Assembly (NCBI RefSeq): GCF_002706795.1
Contig: NZ_CP017705.1
Coordinates: forward strand, 1,134,001-1,198,000
Length of the DNA: 64,000 bases
Reading direction: 5' to 3'
Origin: Brevibacillus laterosporus DSM 25
Lineage (GTDB): Bacteria; Bacillota; Bacilli; Brevibacillales; Brevibacillaceae
Notes under the pieces: generated by a model
What the model was told of the DNA's origin: nothing
Seen by the model: only the letters and a program-made list of their open reading frames with translations
Database searches by the model: none
Translations under genes and position numbers: made by a program
In this document: piece after piece, positions 34,303 through 41,804 of the stretch
Layout: every line of letters begins with the position of its first letter
Numbering within the stretch: the stretch's first letter is position 1

Positions 34303-35736
34303 TCAATGTTTTACTGTTGGACGTTCCTTACTGAGGGGTTGGGAGCGTCCAATTAATCTTTCATCACGCATCACCTCCTCCAATTTTTTTTTGTATTCTA
34401 TTTCCTGATGAGCTGATGCTTGGTATCTATGCGCTTCAAATAGTGCTACGCATCGTATGAAATCTTTACTGCCATTCAATACAGTAGATAAAGTCATGCA
34501 TCTTAATATTTCTTTGATACCACTGTTAGGGCGCTTATTTTTTAAATGGTAAACAGCTAACTGATACCTAAATTGTAGATGTCGATCTACATTGGCTGAA
34601 TCATGGTAATTATCAAAATAGTTAATCTCCTTCGAGAACTTGTCTAGTATGATGTCTATTGAAAATCCATACTTGTTGGCTGATTCCACGATTGTTATAA
34701 AACCAAACAATAATTCTGTTGGGTTATATTCAAGGAATTCCACAAAGTCAGGAAGTATACTTGTATCTCCCATGAGGAGATCTAGCCTACACATGTTAAG
34801 CAACGCTAATTTCTTATATTTAGCTACCTCTGCCTGTCCAGACTCGTCAAGTAGTTCAAACCAGCTCAGATCAGCATAACCAGAAACAAATTCCTTGGCT
34901 TCTTCATACAGCCCTTGTTTCTCTAAAGATACTGCTTTTAAAAGATAGCCCTGACCATAGTAAGCGACCAAATGACTCTCAAGATTAAGCAGTTCTATTC
35001 CGTCACCATTTCCCCTCTTTTTCTTAGACAGCTCATCTTTGTAAACCAAATTAGTAAGTTCTAAAAGTTCGTCCGCAAATTTCTCTACCTCTTTCCATCT
35101 ACGCAATGTACAACAATGATTTCCTAGTCGTAAAAGCGCATCCAATTGGCAATATATAGACAGTTCCCTCCGAACAGGCTCAAAAATAAGAACAGCCTTC
35201 CATAGTGCCTCGGTGTTTGTGCTCTCTGAGAGTTGAAATAGCCGGTAGTGACTCATGATGATTGGTTCTTTGAACATATTTTTTTCGTTATCGACCACTA
35301 ATTGGTAAAAAAAGATGGACTCCTTCTGTCTCCCTTTGTAAAACAACTGTTCTGCTACACCAAAAAAAATTTTAATTTTATCAGGGTGTTCCAAGAGTAG
35401 AGGAATTACCAACTGAATACAATCATATCTCCCTAATTCTGCACATTGCACCAGAAATGATTTCGCTCGTCTGAGAGTAATTTTTACTCTATAGAAGTAT
35501 TCCTCAACGTATAAATCGTATAACCACCCATCAGGTTTTTCAAACACTTGTCCAATTGCATTCAATTGGTCAAGTGTTAGTTTCCTATACTTATGTCCCT
35601 TCAAATACCCACTTAGATGACCAGTATTGATATTGGTCAATTCACTGAGCTTACTAAGCGTGTAGTTATATGATTTGAGATGGTGTTCGATCTCAGCCCG
35701 TATTGGACTGGTTGCAAGTTTCTTTAGCGCTGTCAT
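34303..35736 (-). CDS. HTH-TPR regulator (RRNPP-like), first copy
   Basis: 477 residues from the ATG at 35734-35736 with CAGGAG upstream; longer in-frame codons lack a site. A Cro/CI-type helix-turn-helix covers about residues 10-70 (SKLSELTNINTGHLSGYLKG) and the rest is helical-repeat (TPR-like) sequence. That is the layout of peptide-sensing RRNPP regulators (NprR, PlcR, AimR). No clear peptide precursor follows; after the stop, 28 more sense codons in the same frame may be a relic. It overlaps the small gene at 35693-35893. Confidence 0.7.
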   Translation of the reverse strand: MTALKKLATSPIRAEIEHHLKSYNYTLSKLSELTNINTGHLSGYLKGHKYRKLTLDQLNAIGQVFEKPDGWLYDLYVEEYFYRVKITLRRAKSFLVQCAELGRYDCIQLVIPLLLEHPDKIKIFFGVAEQLFYKGRQKESIFFYQLVVDNEKNMFKEPIIMSHYRLFQLSESTNTEALWKAVLIFEPVRRELSIYCQLDALLRLGNHCCTLRRWKEVEKFADELLELTNLVYKDELSKKKRGNGDGIELLNLESHLVAYYGQGYLLKAVSLEKQGLYEEAKEFVSGYADLSWFELLDESGQAEVAKYKKLALLNMCRLDLLMGDTSILPDFVEFLEYNPTELLFGFITIVESANKYGFSIDIILDKFSKEINYFDNYHDSANVDRHLQFRYQLAVYHLKNKRPNSGIKEILRCMTLSTVLNGSKDFIRCVALFEAHRYQASAHQEIEYKKKLEEVMRDERLIGRSQPLSKERPTVKH

Positions 35737-35893
35737 ACAAAAGCACTCCTGTTTGATTTTTGTTTTGGGGACTTTCTCCTGTAAGACGCTTACCTTCCAG
35801 TGACTTTTCAAAGTCAATTGCTCTCTGAACCTTTTTCTTGTCCCTTTGAAGCTGTGTACAATCAATAGGGTCGGAATCAGCCCAAGCTTGCAT
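35693..35893 (-). CDS. 66-residue charged protein overlapping the regulator start
   Basis: It opens at the ATG at 35891-35893, seven bases after AGGGGGA, and ends 44 bases inside the regulator gene, so the two are probably translationally coupled. It is hydrophilic, begins MQAWADSDPIDC, and has no recognised family or signal peptide. Confidence 0.5.
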   Translation of the reverse strand: MQAWADSDPIDCTQLQRDKKKVQRAIDFEKSLEGKRLTGESPQNKNQTGVLLYDSAKETCNQSNTG

Positions 35894-35917
35894 ATTACTT
35901 CCCCCTAAGTCTCAACT

Positions 35918-36505
35918 TTATGGAACTGACTTTTCGAAAATATCTTTATATTTTTCCACTACTTCATCTCTCAAATTTTGATAGTGGCTATTCTCTGATG
36001 CTAACCCTTGTACCTTATCAGACTCATCAATATCAAATTTGCCTTGGTATACACCTAACAAACTATAGTTTTCACCGTCATGAGCCTTTTTTAAGAACAG
36101 AAGGTACTCTTTTCCTTTTTCCATAGGTGTAAAACCCTCTATTGTTTCTAAATCGGCTTGATATTTAAAAGAGCTTTCTACATAGGCGGCGGCTTGAAGG
36201 ACAGGAATAACCTTTGTATCAGCGTCTCCTTTGAGGGTTTTATCAATGATGATATCAGTTTTTGTATAGAATTCTCCAACTCTTCCCTCTGAAGTATATT
36301 TAAAGGTTGGCTCATATTCTGAGAAGTCCCTTTCAAGATGTCCTACTACAATATAATCTGCTCCCCTTTCTAACGCTTCGACATTTTTGTAACCTACTAC
36401 TTTAGCCTCGACCTTCATAATTTTAGATGGCGTCAAAAAGTAAAAGCCACCAGCAACCAATGCAACCGAACAAACAATTGTTCCTGCCAGTTTTTTCATG
36501 CTCAT
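35918..36505 (-). CDS. membrane-anchored or secreted protein, unknown
   Basis: 195 residues. The N-terminus KKLAGTIVCSVALVAGGFYFL is a signal anchor, and the remainder (about 35-195) is a soluble Tyr/Glu/Lys-rich domain facing outwards. It begins four bases after the metalloprotease stop with GGGGGAAA as ribosome site, so the two are co-translated. It may be a partner or inhibitor of the protease, which is inference from coupling. Confidence 0.65.
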   Translation of the reverse strand: MSMKKLAGTIVCSVALVAGGFYFLTPSKIMKVEAKVVGYKNVEALERGADYIVVGHLERDFSEYEPTFKYTSEGRVGEFYTKTDIIIDKTLKGDADTKVIPVLQAAAYVESSFKYQADLETIEGFTPMEKGKEYLLFLKKAHDGENYSLLGVYQGKFDIDESDKVQGLASENSHYQNLRDEVVEKYKDIFEKSVP

Positions 36506-36508
36506 TAA

Positions 36509-37069
36509 CTATTTCCCCCACTTCAACTTCAGATTTTTCTCATCATCTGTCTGAATATCTGTACTTAATGCATATGGGTGCATAATCAAATCTGAGTCTG
36601 AGTTATTATGTGCTAAACTCAATGCATGTCCCATCTCGTGAGTAAATACGCCCCTTTGTTCGCTAAGCCCAATTCTCGATAGAGTATTGTCATATCCAAT
36701 AACATCTATGTTGTCCCAAATTTCATCTAGATCATAATCTCTAGCTCCATTGCTAAATGGCATCATAATCCCATATAAATCATCATTATCAGCATTTGTG
36801 AGTATCACACTCACTTTTGCACCAGAGTTACCCTCAGTTAGCTTAACCTTTGATGAAATTCCGTTCCAAGCCTCAACTCCAGCTTTCATTACATTTCTTT
36901 GATAGGAAGAACTTCCGCCAGCTATTACATACTTGATTTTCTTAACATCTGAAGCCCGTAACCCTCCCGTAAACAGATATTTCTTGCCGTAATCAGCATA
37001 TGCTACAGCAGAAAAAAGAGATACACATGATAAAGTAGTAACAATTGCAATCTTTAGTTTTTTTCTCAT
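36509..37069 (-). CDS. secreted zinc metalloprotease (matrixin-like)
   Basis: 186 residues. A signal peptide ends at AYA-D (about 26). HEMGHALSLAH (H144, E145, H148, H154) is the HExxHxxGxxH-type metzincin site with Gly replaced, and LIMHP supplies the Met-turn at M163. Small matrixins of this size are known in Firmicutes and their phages. It lies between the Spo0E-like gene and a membrane-anchored protein, 0.6 kb downstream of the pheromone precursor. AGGAGG precedes the ATG. Confidence 0.85.
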   Translation of the reverse strand: MRKKLKIAIVTTLSCVSLFSAVAYADYGKKYLFTGGLRASDVKKIKYVIAGGSSSYQRNVMKAGVEAWNGISSKVKLTEGNSGAKVSVILTNADNDDLYGIMMPFSNGARDYDLDEIWDNIDVIGYDNTLSRIGLSEQRGVFTHEMGHALSLAHNNSDSDLIMHPYALSTDIQTDDEKNLKLKWGK

Positions 37070-37161
37070 TCGTGCATTTCCTCCTAATTTAAAGGTCTGT
37101 CGGACTTCGAATAGCTAAAAACGGCTATTCATATATCGCAAGGGCTTCCGTACAGTCTATT

Positions 37162-37347
37162 CTAGTCTCGACATTCATTTAGATTTTTTGCCATCTTCTG
37201 AATTGCGACAATATATTCGTCTAGTTGTTGACTTATTTGCAACACTGTTGGACTTAAAAATGAACCTTCTGTACGATATAGTTCTACTAATTTTTGCTGG
37301 AGGTCTTCAAAAGACTTTAATAAATCATTTTCAGACAGTGAAATAAT
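37162..37347 (-). CDS. Spo0E-like aspartyl-phosphate phosphatase, probable ATT start
   Basis: 61 residues. It carries the family signature in order: LQQKLVELYRTEGSFLSPTV and SQQLDEYIV, matching the LRxKMxxxxxxxGL...SQELDxLI pattern of Spo0E proteins, which dephosphorylate Spo0A~P and hold back sporulation. No ATG, GTG or TTG fits; AAAGGAGG lies seven bases before an ATT (37345-37347), so an ATT start is likely, a codon otherwise best known from infC. An internal start is possible but would remove the first helix. Confidence 0.72.
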   Translation of the reverse strand: MISLSENDLLKSFEDLQQKLVELYRTEGSFLSPTVLQISQQLDEYIVAIQKMAKNLNECRD

Positions 37348-37409
37348 GCTTTTTCCTCCTTTAATTCGATGATATAATTTTTCTGAACAACGTTTTTAGT
37401 TGATCAAAG

Positions 37410-37450
37410 CGGGGTGTTCCAATTAGTTTAGCGACCGTTGGGACACCCCG
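37410..37450. repeat. long inverted repeat between Spo0E-like gene and pheromone locus
   Basis: CGGGGTGTTCC and GGGACACCCCG pair with one mismatch around a 19-base loop. There is no strong T-run on either strand, so it may be a weak terminator or an operator. Confidence 0.5.
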
Positions 37451-37518
37451 TTGTTTAACTGATACCAATTAACTAAATCCCTCCTTTTTCCTGTTATTGA
37501 TTATTTTACCATCCGTTT

Positions 37519-37542
37519 AGGGGAATCCCCCTATTTTTTTTT
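37519..37542 (+). terminator. possible plus-strand terminator
   Basis: AGGGG and CCCCT pair around AATC, followed by A and nine or more T. The stem is short. Confidence 0.4.
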
Positions 37543-37589
37543 CGAGGAAACGTTCTAACTATATTTATGATGAGCAATAAAATTTTCAC

Positions 37590-37621
37590 AAAAAAAAAGA
37601 ACGCTATTTATTTAGCGCTCT
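37590..37621 (-). terminator. terminator of the regulator-pheromone operon
   Basis: On the minus strand GAGCGCTA and TAGCGTTC pair around AATAAA and are followed by nine T. The reverse orientation also has TTTTTT, so it can work both ways. Confidence 0.8.
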
Positions 37622-37650
37622 CTTTTTTATTTGAGGATAAAACAATTGAA

Positions 37651-37794
37651 TTAATGACCAGGATCAACAAAATAAGATTGAGCTTTTTGCGGAGAATTTA
37701 ATTCTTTAGCACTTGCAGTTTCAGTATTTGCTGTAATGCCTAGAGTCATCACTAAGGCTAACGACAACATCAACATTCCATATGCTTTTCTCAA
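37651..37794 (-). CDS. peptide-pheromone precursor (Phr/AimP/NprX-like)
   Basis: 47 residues. The TTG start (37792-37794) follows the regulator stop with no gap, and AAGGAGGGG lies inside the last regulator codons, so the pair is translationally coupled. The N-terminus MRKAYGMLMLSLALVMTLG is a signal peptide with a likely ASA cleavage site; the exported part is short (KELNSPQKAQSYFVDPGH), and by analogy the active peptide would be its C-terminal five to eight residues (such as FVDPGH). Size, export signal and place directly after an HTH-TPR gene match Phr, NprX and AimP precursors. A terminator follows at 37590-37621. Confidence 0.75.
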   Translation of the reverse strand: MRKAYGMLMLSLALVMTLGITANTETASAKELNSPQKAQSYFVDPGH

Positions 37795-39081
37795 TTATAA
37801 CCCCTCCTTTTTGTTTGCAATATCAGTATACACCTCTTTTAGTCTTACAACATATTCCAAATCCATTGATTTAGAATTTGCTGTAAACAAAGCTAAAAAT
37901 TCGGTCATGCATTCTGCAAGTTCTTGAATTGCATAAACAGCTCCAAATGTCTTTAAGCTTAGTAAATATGATCTTGCTCCTTCATTAAATATGCAATTTT
38001 TGGTCAAATAATTCCCTTTATACTGGAAGTATTTACCGATAGCTATTTTTTTATAAGGAGTTGTTGGATTTTGAGGTAGAAATTCTGGCTCAAGGTTAAA
38101 AATTTCTTCAATCGAAGTAGAATCACTCTCCTGAAGATACAAATCTAATAATTCATTGATTACATGTATCTTCAAGTCACTTTGTACCACTTCATAGCAT
38201 TTTCTTAGTGCTGGAATAGCTATACTGAAATGTTTCCTTTTCCCTTGTATAATAGCTCTAGTAATTTTACATGAATCGGAAACGAACTCAAATCCGTATT
38301 TTTCTAAAAAGTCCAGATGGTACTCTGCCATATCGTAATTTTTCAGGAAACCATAGGAATTTATCATAGATAAATAAGCTCTAGCCTTCAACTCGTTGCT
38401 TGAAACATCTAGTCTAAGACCTGCTTCACAATACTCGATACACTCATTATATTTTTTAGTATTATGAGCATGTAAAGCCATTTTAAAGTAATATGTTATC
38501 TTTTCATTATCAGATAAAAAATCAACATAGTGAGTGATTTCTTCACCATCTCTAAAGGATTCTTCCAAACGTTTTAAATTTTGTCTCTCAATTAAGTATT
38601 TTTGATATAACCCTTTAGCTATGTAATGTGGTAGCCCATGCTGTCTAGAGTACTTCACAATTGTGTTATAGAGCGTTACCTTTGTATCGTTGTTTGTGCT
38701 GGAATCTGCAAATCGTTCCAAATGCTCCAGCGCTGAATCTGTTTCATGCTTAATATTTTCTAGGAATTTGATTGCCACTTTATCAATCAAAGAAGGGTTA
38801 GCAATTTCTATGGCTTCTTCCAAGAGATCATCGTAGACATCATAACGATATTCTGCCCTGATGCAATATTCAATTATTTCCTCATAAGGGATTTCTAAAA
38901 CATCGGCAATTGGCTTTAAAGTAGCCAGCTCTGGTCCTTTTGTTTCACCATTTTCAATCTTGGAAATCCCTCCCTTGCTAATGCCAGTTTTTCTGGAAAC
39001 CTCAGACAAACTAATACCTAAATCCTCTCTTTTCTTCTTTATCAGTTCCCCCAATGTTGTGGAAGTTAAAATTTCGTCCAT
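37795..39081 (-). CDS. HTH-TPR quorum-sensing regulator (RRNPP family)
   Basis: 428 residues. The XRE-type DNA-binding domain spans about 8-65 (LGISLSEVSRKTGISKGGISKIENGE); the remaining 360 residues form TPR-like helical repeats (for instance KKYNECIEYCEAGLRLD). Length and domain order match NprR (about 420) more closely than AimR (about 380). Binding of the reimported peptide encoded just downstream would switch DNA binding or protein contacts. Sequence is AT-richer than the structural genes, which suggests separate acquisition. GGAAGGGG precedes the ATG. Confidence 0.8.
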   Translation of the reverse strand: MDEILTSTTLGELIKKKREDLGISLSEVSRKTGISKGGISKIENGETKGPELATLKPIADVLEIPYEEIIEYCIRAEYRYDVYDDLLEEAIEIANPSLIDKVAIKFLENIKHETDSALEHLERFADSSTNNDTKVTLYNTIVKYSRQHGLPHYIAKGLYQKYLIERQNLKRLEESFRDGEEITHYVDFLSDNEKITYYFKMALHAHNTKKYNECIEYCEAGLRLDVSSNELKARAYLSMINSYGFLKNYDMAEYHLDFLEKYGFEFVSDSCKITRAIIQGKRKHFSIAIPALRKCYEVVQSDLKIHVINELLDLYLQESDSTSIEEIFNLEPEFLPQNPTTPYKKIAIGKYFQYKGNYLTKNCIFNEGARSYLLSLKTFGAVYAIQELAECMTEFLALFTANSKSMDLEYVVRLKEVYTDIANKKEGL

Positions 39082-39296
39082 ACAAATCCCCTTCCAGAAA
39101 ATTAATAAAACGTGATATTTCTTAACATATTACCTTAAATGTATATATTTGTAAATAGTAGTTAAATTATGTAATAAATATCTTAGATTCTGATGAGAAG
39201 GGAATTTGTGTTTTAAGGGGGACGATGGAAGTCTGTAGTACGCTCCTAGCAGTGGACGATGCTATAGGTTCCTATAGGTGGATTATCGTGTATTGT

Positions 39297-39312
39297 CTCG
39301 TATATACGAATC
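39297..39312. promoter_or_regulatory. perfect palindrome upstream of the secreted SLH gene
   Basis: TCGTATATACGA is a 12-base perfect palindrome about 55 bases before the SLH gene start, between the divergent regulator and SLH genes. It could be an operator. Confidence 0.4.
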
Positions 39313-39365
39313 AAATCGTTCTATGCTAATATGGGGAAACATCATAAGAAAGGCAGGTAGTAACT

Positions 39366-40163
39366 ATGAAGAAGAGGATTGTACTAGCGATAACACTAGC
39401 TTCATCACTGCTTATCGGCTCCACTGCCGCAAGCGCACAGACCTCCAATTTCAAAGATGTGAGTGAGACCCAACACTCGTGGGCGATCAGTTCCATCAGC
39501 TTCATGACCGAGAAAGGAGTAGTCACGGGATACTCGGACGGGACATTCAAGCCTGATGAGAAAGTCACCAAAGCCGAGTTTATCTCGATGACTCACAAGC
39601 TATTTGACAAGTACAGATCACAGGAGCTAGTTGTGGACAAATTCATTGATGTCCCGAAGAATTACTGGGCGTACACTGCGATCTACGACATGGCACCAAT
39701 GATGGATACTGGGAACTTCTCTTACTATACAAAGGAAGGTAAGGTGTTCGATCCTGATAAAGAACTTACAAGAATGGGGGTCGTGAACCTTCTGCCTGAA
39801 GTTTACAGTCCAATTTCTTTAGACGAAGCGTATAAGAGAGTCTCCAAGATGCAAGACTTCAAGATCGTAGTCTCCGATAACTACGATGACAACAGATACA
39901 TGTATGGAGTCGATATGACCAACACTGTATTCCCTTTCGTAATTGACTACTTAGACAATGGTACTATGAAAATCTTTGACGATTACACGGAAGTTGTTGC
40001 CCCGAAAGTGGCATCCCTTCAACAGCACGGTATCATGACAACATATAATGGAGAATTTGAAGCCGCCGATCAGGTCACCAGGGCTGAAGCCGTGACCATA
40101 TTACATCGCCTGTACAACCACCTAAAGGATAATGGCGAGCTATCTAAATATTCGAGTAAGTAG
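39366..40163 (+). CDS. secreted protein with SLH domains
   Basis: 265 residues. The signal peptide ends at ASA-Q (about 24). The first SLH domain is complete (FKDVSETQHSWAISSISF, YSDGTFKPDE, VTKAEF); a second begins FIDVPKNYWAYTAIYDM; the third ends ITT...VTRAEAVTILHRLY. Three such domains are what bacteria use to hold exported proteins on pyruvylated wall polymer. With almost nothing else in the protein, its job may be to occupy that polymer, blocking either S-layer assembly or adsorption of further SLH-tailed phages. Confidence 0.85.
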   Translation: MKKRIVLAITLASSLLIGSTAASAQTSNFKDVSETQHSWAISSISFMTEKGVVTGYSDGTFKPDEKVTKAEFISMTHKLFDKYRSQELVVDKFIDVPKNYWAYTAIYDMAPMMDTGNFSYYTKEGKVFDPDKELTRMGVVNLLPEVYSPISLDEAYKRVSKMQDFKIVVSDNYDDNRYMYGVDMTNTVFPFVIDYLDNGTMKIFDDYTEVVAPKVASLQQHGIMTTYNGEFEAADQVTRAEAVTILHRLYNHLKDNGELSKYSSK

Positions 40164-40170
40164 GTGTAAC

Positions 40171-40410
40171 ATGACAATCGCAATTGGAATCATTATATTC
40201 ATTTTAATAGCGGCATTCACCCACTCGTATCCTGCAACTAGCTTCATATCTTGCATTCTGATCGGTGTGGCTCTTGCTTACTTAGGAGCTTTGGAGTATC
40301 TAATAGATGAAGAAAACGGTAAGCAGGGTTGGCTTGTAGCCGCCGCCTTAGGGTTCGCACTAGGAGTAGTAAGCAAGGTATTTGACAAAGGTGAACCTCA
40401 AAACAGATAG
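40171..40410 (+). CDS. small membrane protein
   Basis: 79 residues from the ATG at 40171 with GTAGGTG upstream, seven bases after the SLH gene. Three hydrophobic stretches (about 2-16, 21-42, 52-66) predict a multi-pass inner membrane protein. It is probably co-transcribed with the SLH gene; it might be a superinfection-exclusion or lysis-control factor, which is a guess. Confidence 0.65.
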   Translation: MTIAIGIIIFILIAAFTHSYPATSFISCILIGVALAYLGALEYLIDEENGKQGWLVAAALGFALGVVSKVFDKGEPQNR

Positions 40411-41341
40411 CAACGGTCTGATCACGCTCGTACCTATGCTAGGGAAGTGCGCCCTGCCGAACATAACAGTAATCCGCGTAGCGGAAAAACGTATAATACA
40501 TATAAAGTAAGGTAACATCGTAACAATCACGGAACCGTACCGCACCAAGGTTCCACAAAAAATTCCCTGCTCCCCCAAGAGAGTCGCTTTCCTTATATAA
40601 GAGGAACGACTCTCTTTCAATTTGCCCTTCCCCTCTCCCAACACCTTACCAATCCCCCTTGCCAAAGACCCCGCCACCCTCGCCCCAAAACATTTCTCCA
40701 AGACAATTTCCTTTCCCCTTTCGCACCATCCGAGACCTCACGAGACACCCCCTTTAGAAAAGACCTATCGCGCATCAAGGTTCACTAAAAATTTCCCATA
40801 TGTATCATGACACTCCGTGCGCCGATTCGGAATCATTGAAAAAACCAAGACACTGGGGGGAGTACGATTTTGACTTCTGTTTGATTTTATTTTTTATAAA
40901 AAAACCTGTTCAAGAGGTATTGCAATCCGACTCTATTGCGTTCTTAGATATGGGTGTCGAATCGGTCGCCACGAACGACTCGAACGAGTAACAACTCGAA
41001 TGCAAGACATGTGGCAAGGCACGAAATGTGTCTCACGTCCTTTGACAACTCGATACCCGAAACATGCACTACATGTGCATGGGATACGCAACTTCTCTTG
41101 CCACACTTATGTGTGTGACATGACGGATTGAACTATGGCAACAGCCTACGCTTTACAGTTCATGCCCAACATGGCGAGGATATCACGCAATACGTCTGCG
41201 TTATGACGTGCATAGTACAAGGTGCGAGAGCCGACTGGTTCGGTGGTTACAGATGCCTTGCTATGCTAGAGGTCTGTTCATTCATGGGCTAATCAGGACT
41301 ACCAAAGGTAGTCAAACCACACCAAAGGAGACTGATTATCC
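40411..41341. other. 930-base non-coding stretch with repeats, hairpins and a C-rich tract
   Basis: I see no supported gene. It holds a direct repeat (40541-40567 and 40771-40797, 23 of 27 bases alike), a strong hairpin at 40577-40616, a nearly G-free C-rich tract (about 40620-40740, potential G-quadruplex on the other strand), small palindromes such as ATGCAC...GTGCAT near 41063, and the left arm of a 40-base inverted repeat at 41266-41307. Confidence 0.7.
40577..40623 (+). terminator. terminator after the SLH/membrane protein pair
   Basis: AAGAGAGTCG and CGACTCTCTT form a ten-base stem with inner TTCC/GGAA pairing, followed by TTTCAATTT. Confidence 0.6.
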
Positions 41342-41804
41342 ATGATAAACAAAGCTATCACTATGCCTAAATTCGAGAAGGAAGCGGCTAAACGAGCGCA
41401 ATCAAAGAAGGCACCTGAGAACATGAAAATAAGCGTGAACGACAAAAACAAGCTCATTATTGAGGTTGATTTGAACGTGATTGATAAGGAAGTTCTCACA
41501 CAAAGCGAGAAGTCTGCCCGCGTAGCATCTACTTTAGGCGGTATTCGCTTGAAAAAGGAAGGCTTTCAGAATGTAGTCTTGAACCTGAACGCCTATATCC
41601 CTATTGACGAGTATGTTTCACCAGTACAAGAACTTGCTACACCTGCTACCAGTGTACCTACCATGAGCGAGGAAGATGCTAAACTTTGGGCTGAGTTCCA
41701 AGCATTCAAGCAGTTCAAAGCGATGCAAGGCACTAACTAATATCAAGACCTACCCATGCCTATGCTTGGGTAGTCCTGACTAGCCCATGAGTGGCAGACC
41801 TAGG
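41266..41804. repeat. 40-base inverted repeat flanking one gene
   Basis: The left arm (41266-41307) and right arm (41765-41804) are near-perfect reverse complements; the core TCATGGGCTA..TCAGGACTACC differs at one base. They enclose exactly the 41342-41740 gene. In RNA they could pair and close the whole message into a loop; in DNA they resemble ends of a movable cassette. Confidence 0.75.
41342..41740 (+). CDS. protein of the duplicated beta-domain family, unknown
   Basis: 132 residues; CAAAGGAG precedes the ATG. The core (KLIIEVDLN ... STLGGIRL ... NVVLNLNAYIP) matches both halves of the protein at 43387-43863, so the three domains are paralogous. The N-terminus is basic and the C-terminus ends in an aromatic-rich helix. 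The function is unknown. The gene is enclosed by the 40-base inverted repeat. Confidence 0.7.
   Translation: MINKAITMPKFEKEAAKRAQSKKAPENMKISVNDKNKLIIEVDLNVIDKEVLTQSEKSARVASTLGGIRLKKEGFQNVVLNLNAYIPIDEYVSPVQELATPATSVPTMSEEDAKLWAEFQAFKQFKAMQGTN

Noticed and set aside
40800-40991. 63-codon open frame on the plus strand
   Set aside because: No ribosome site before the ATG, and it lies in the repeat-rich non-coding stretch with low-complexity T-runs inside.
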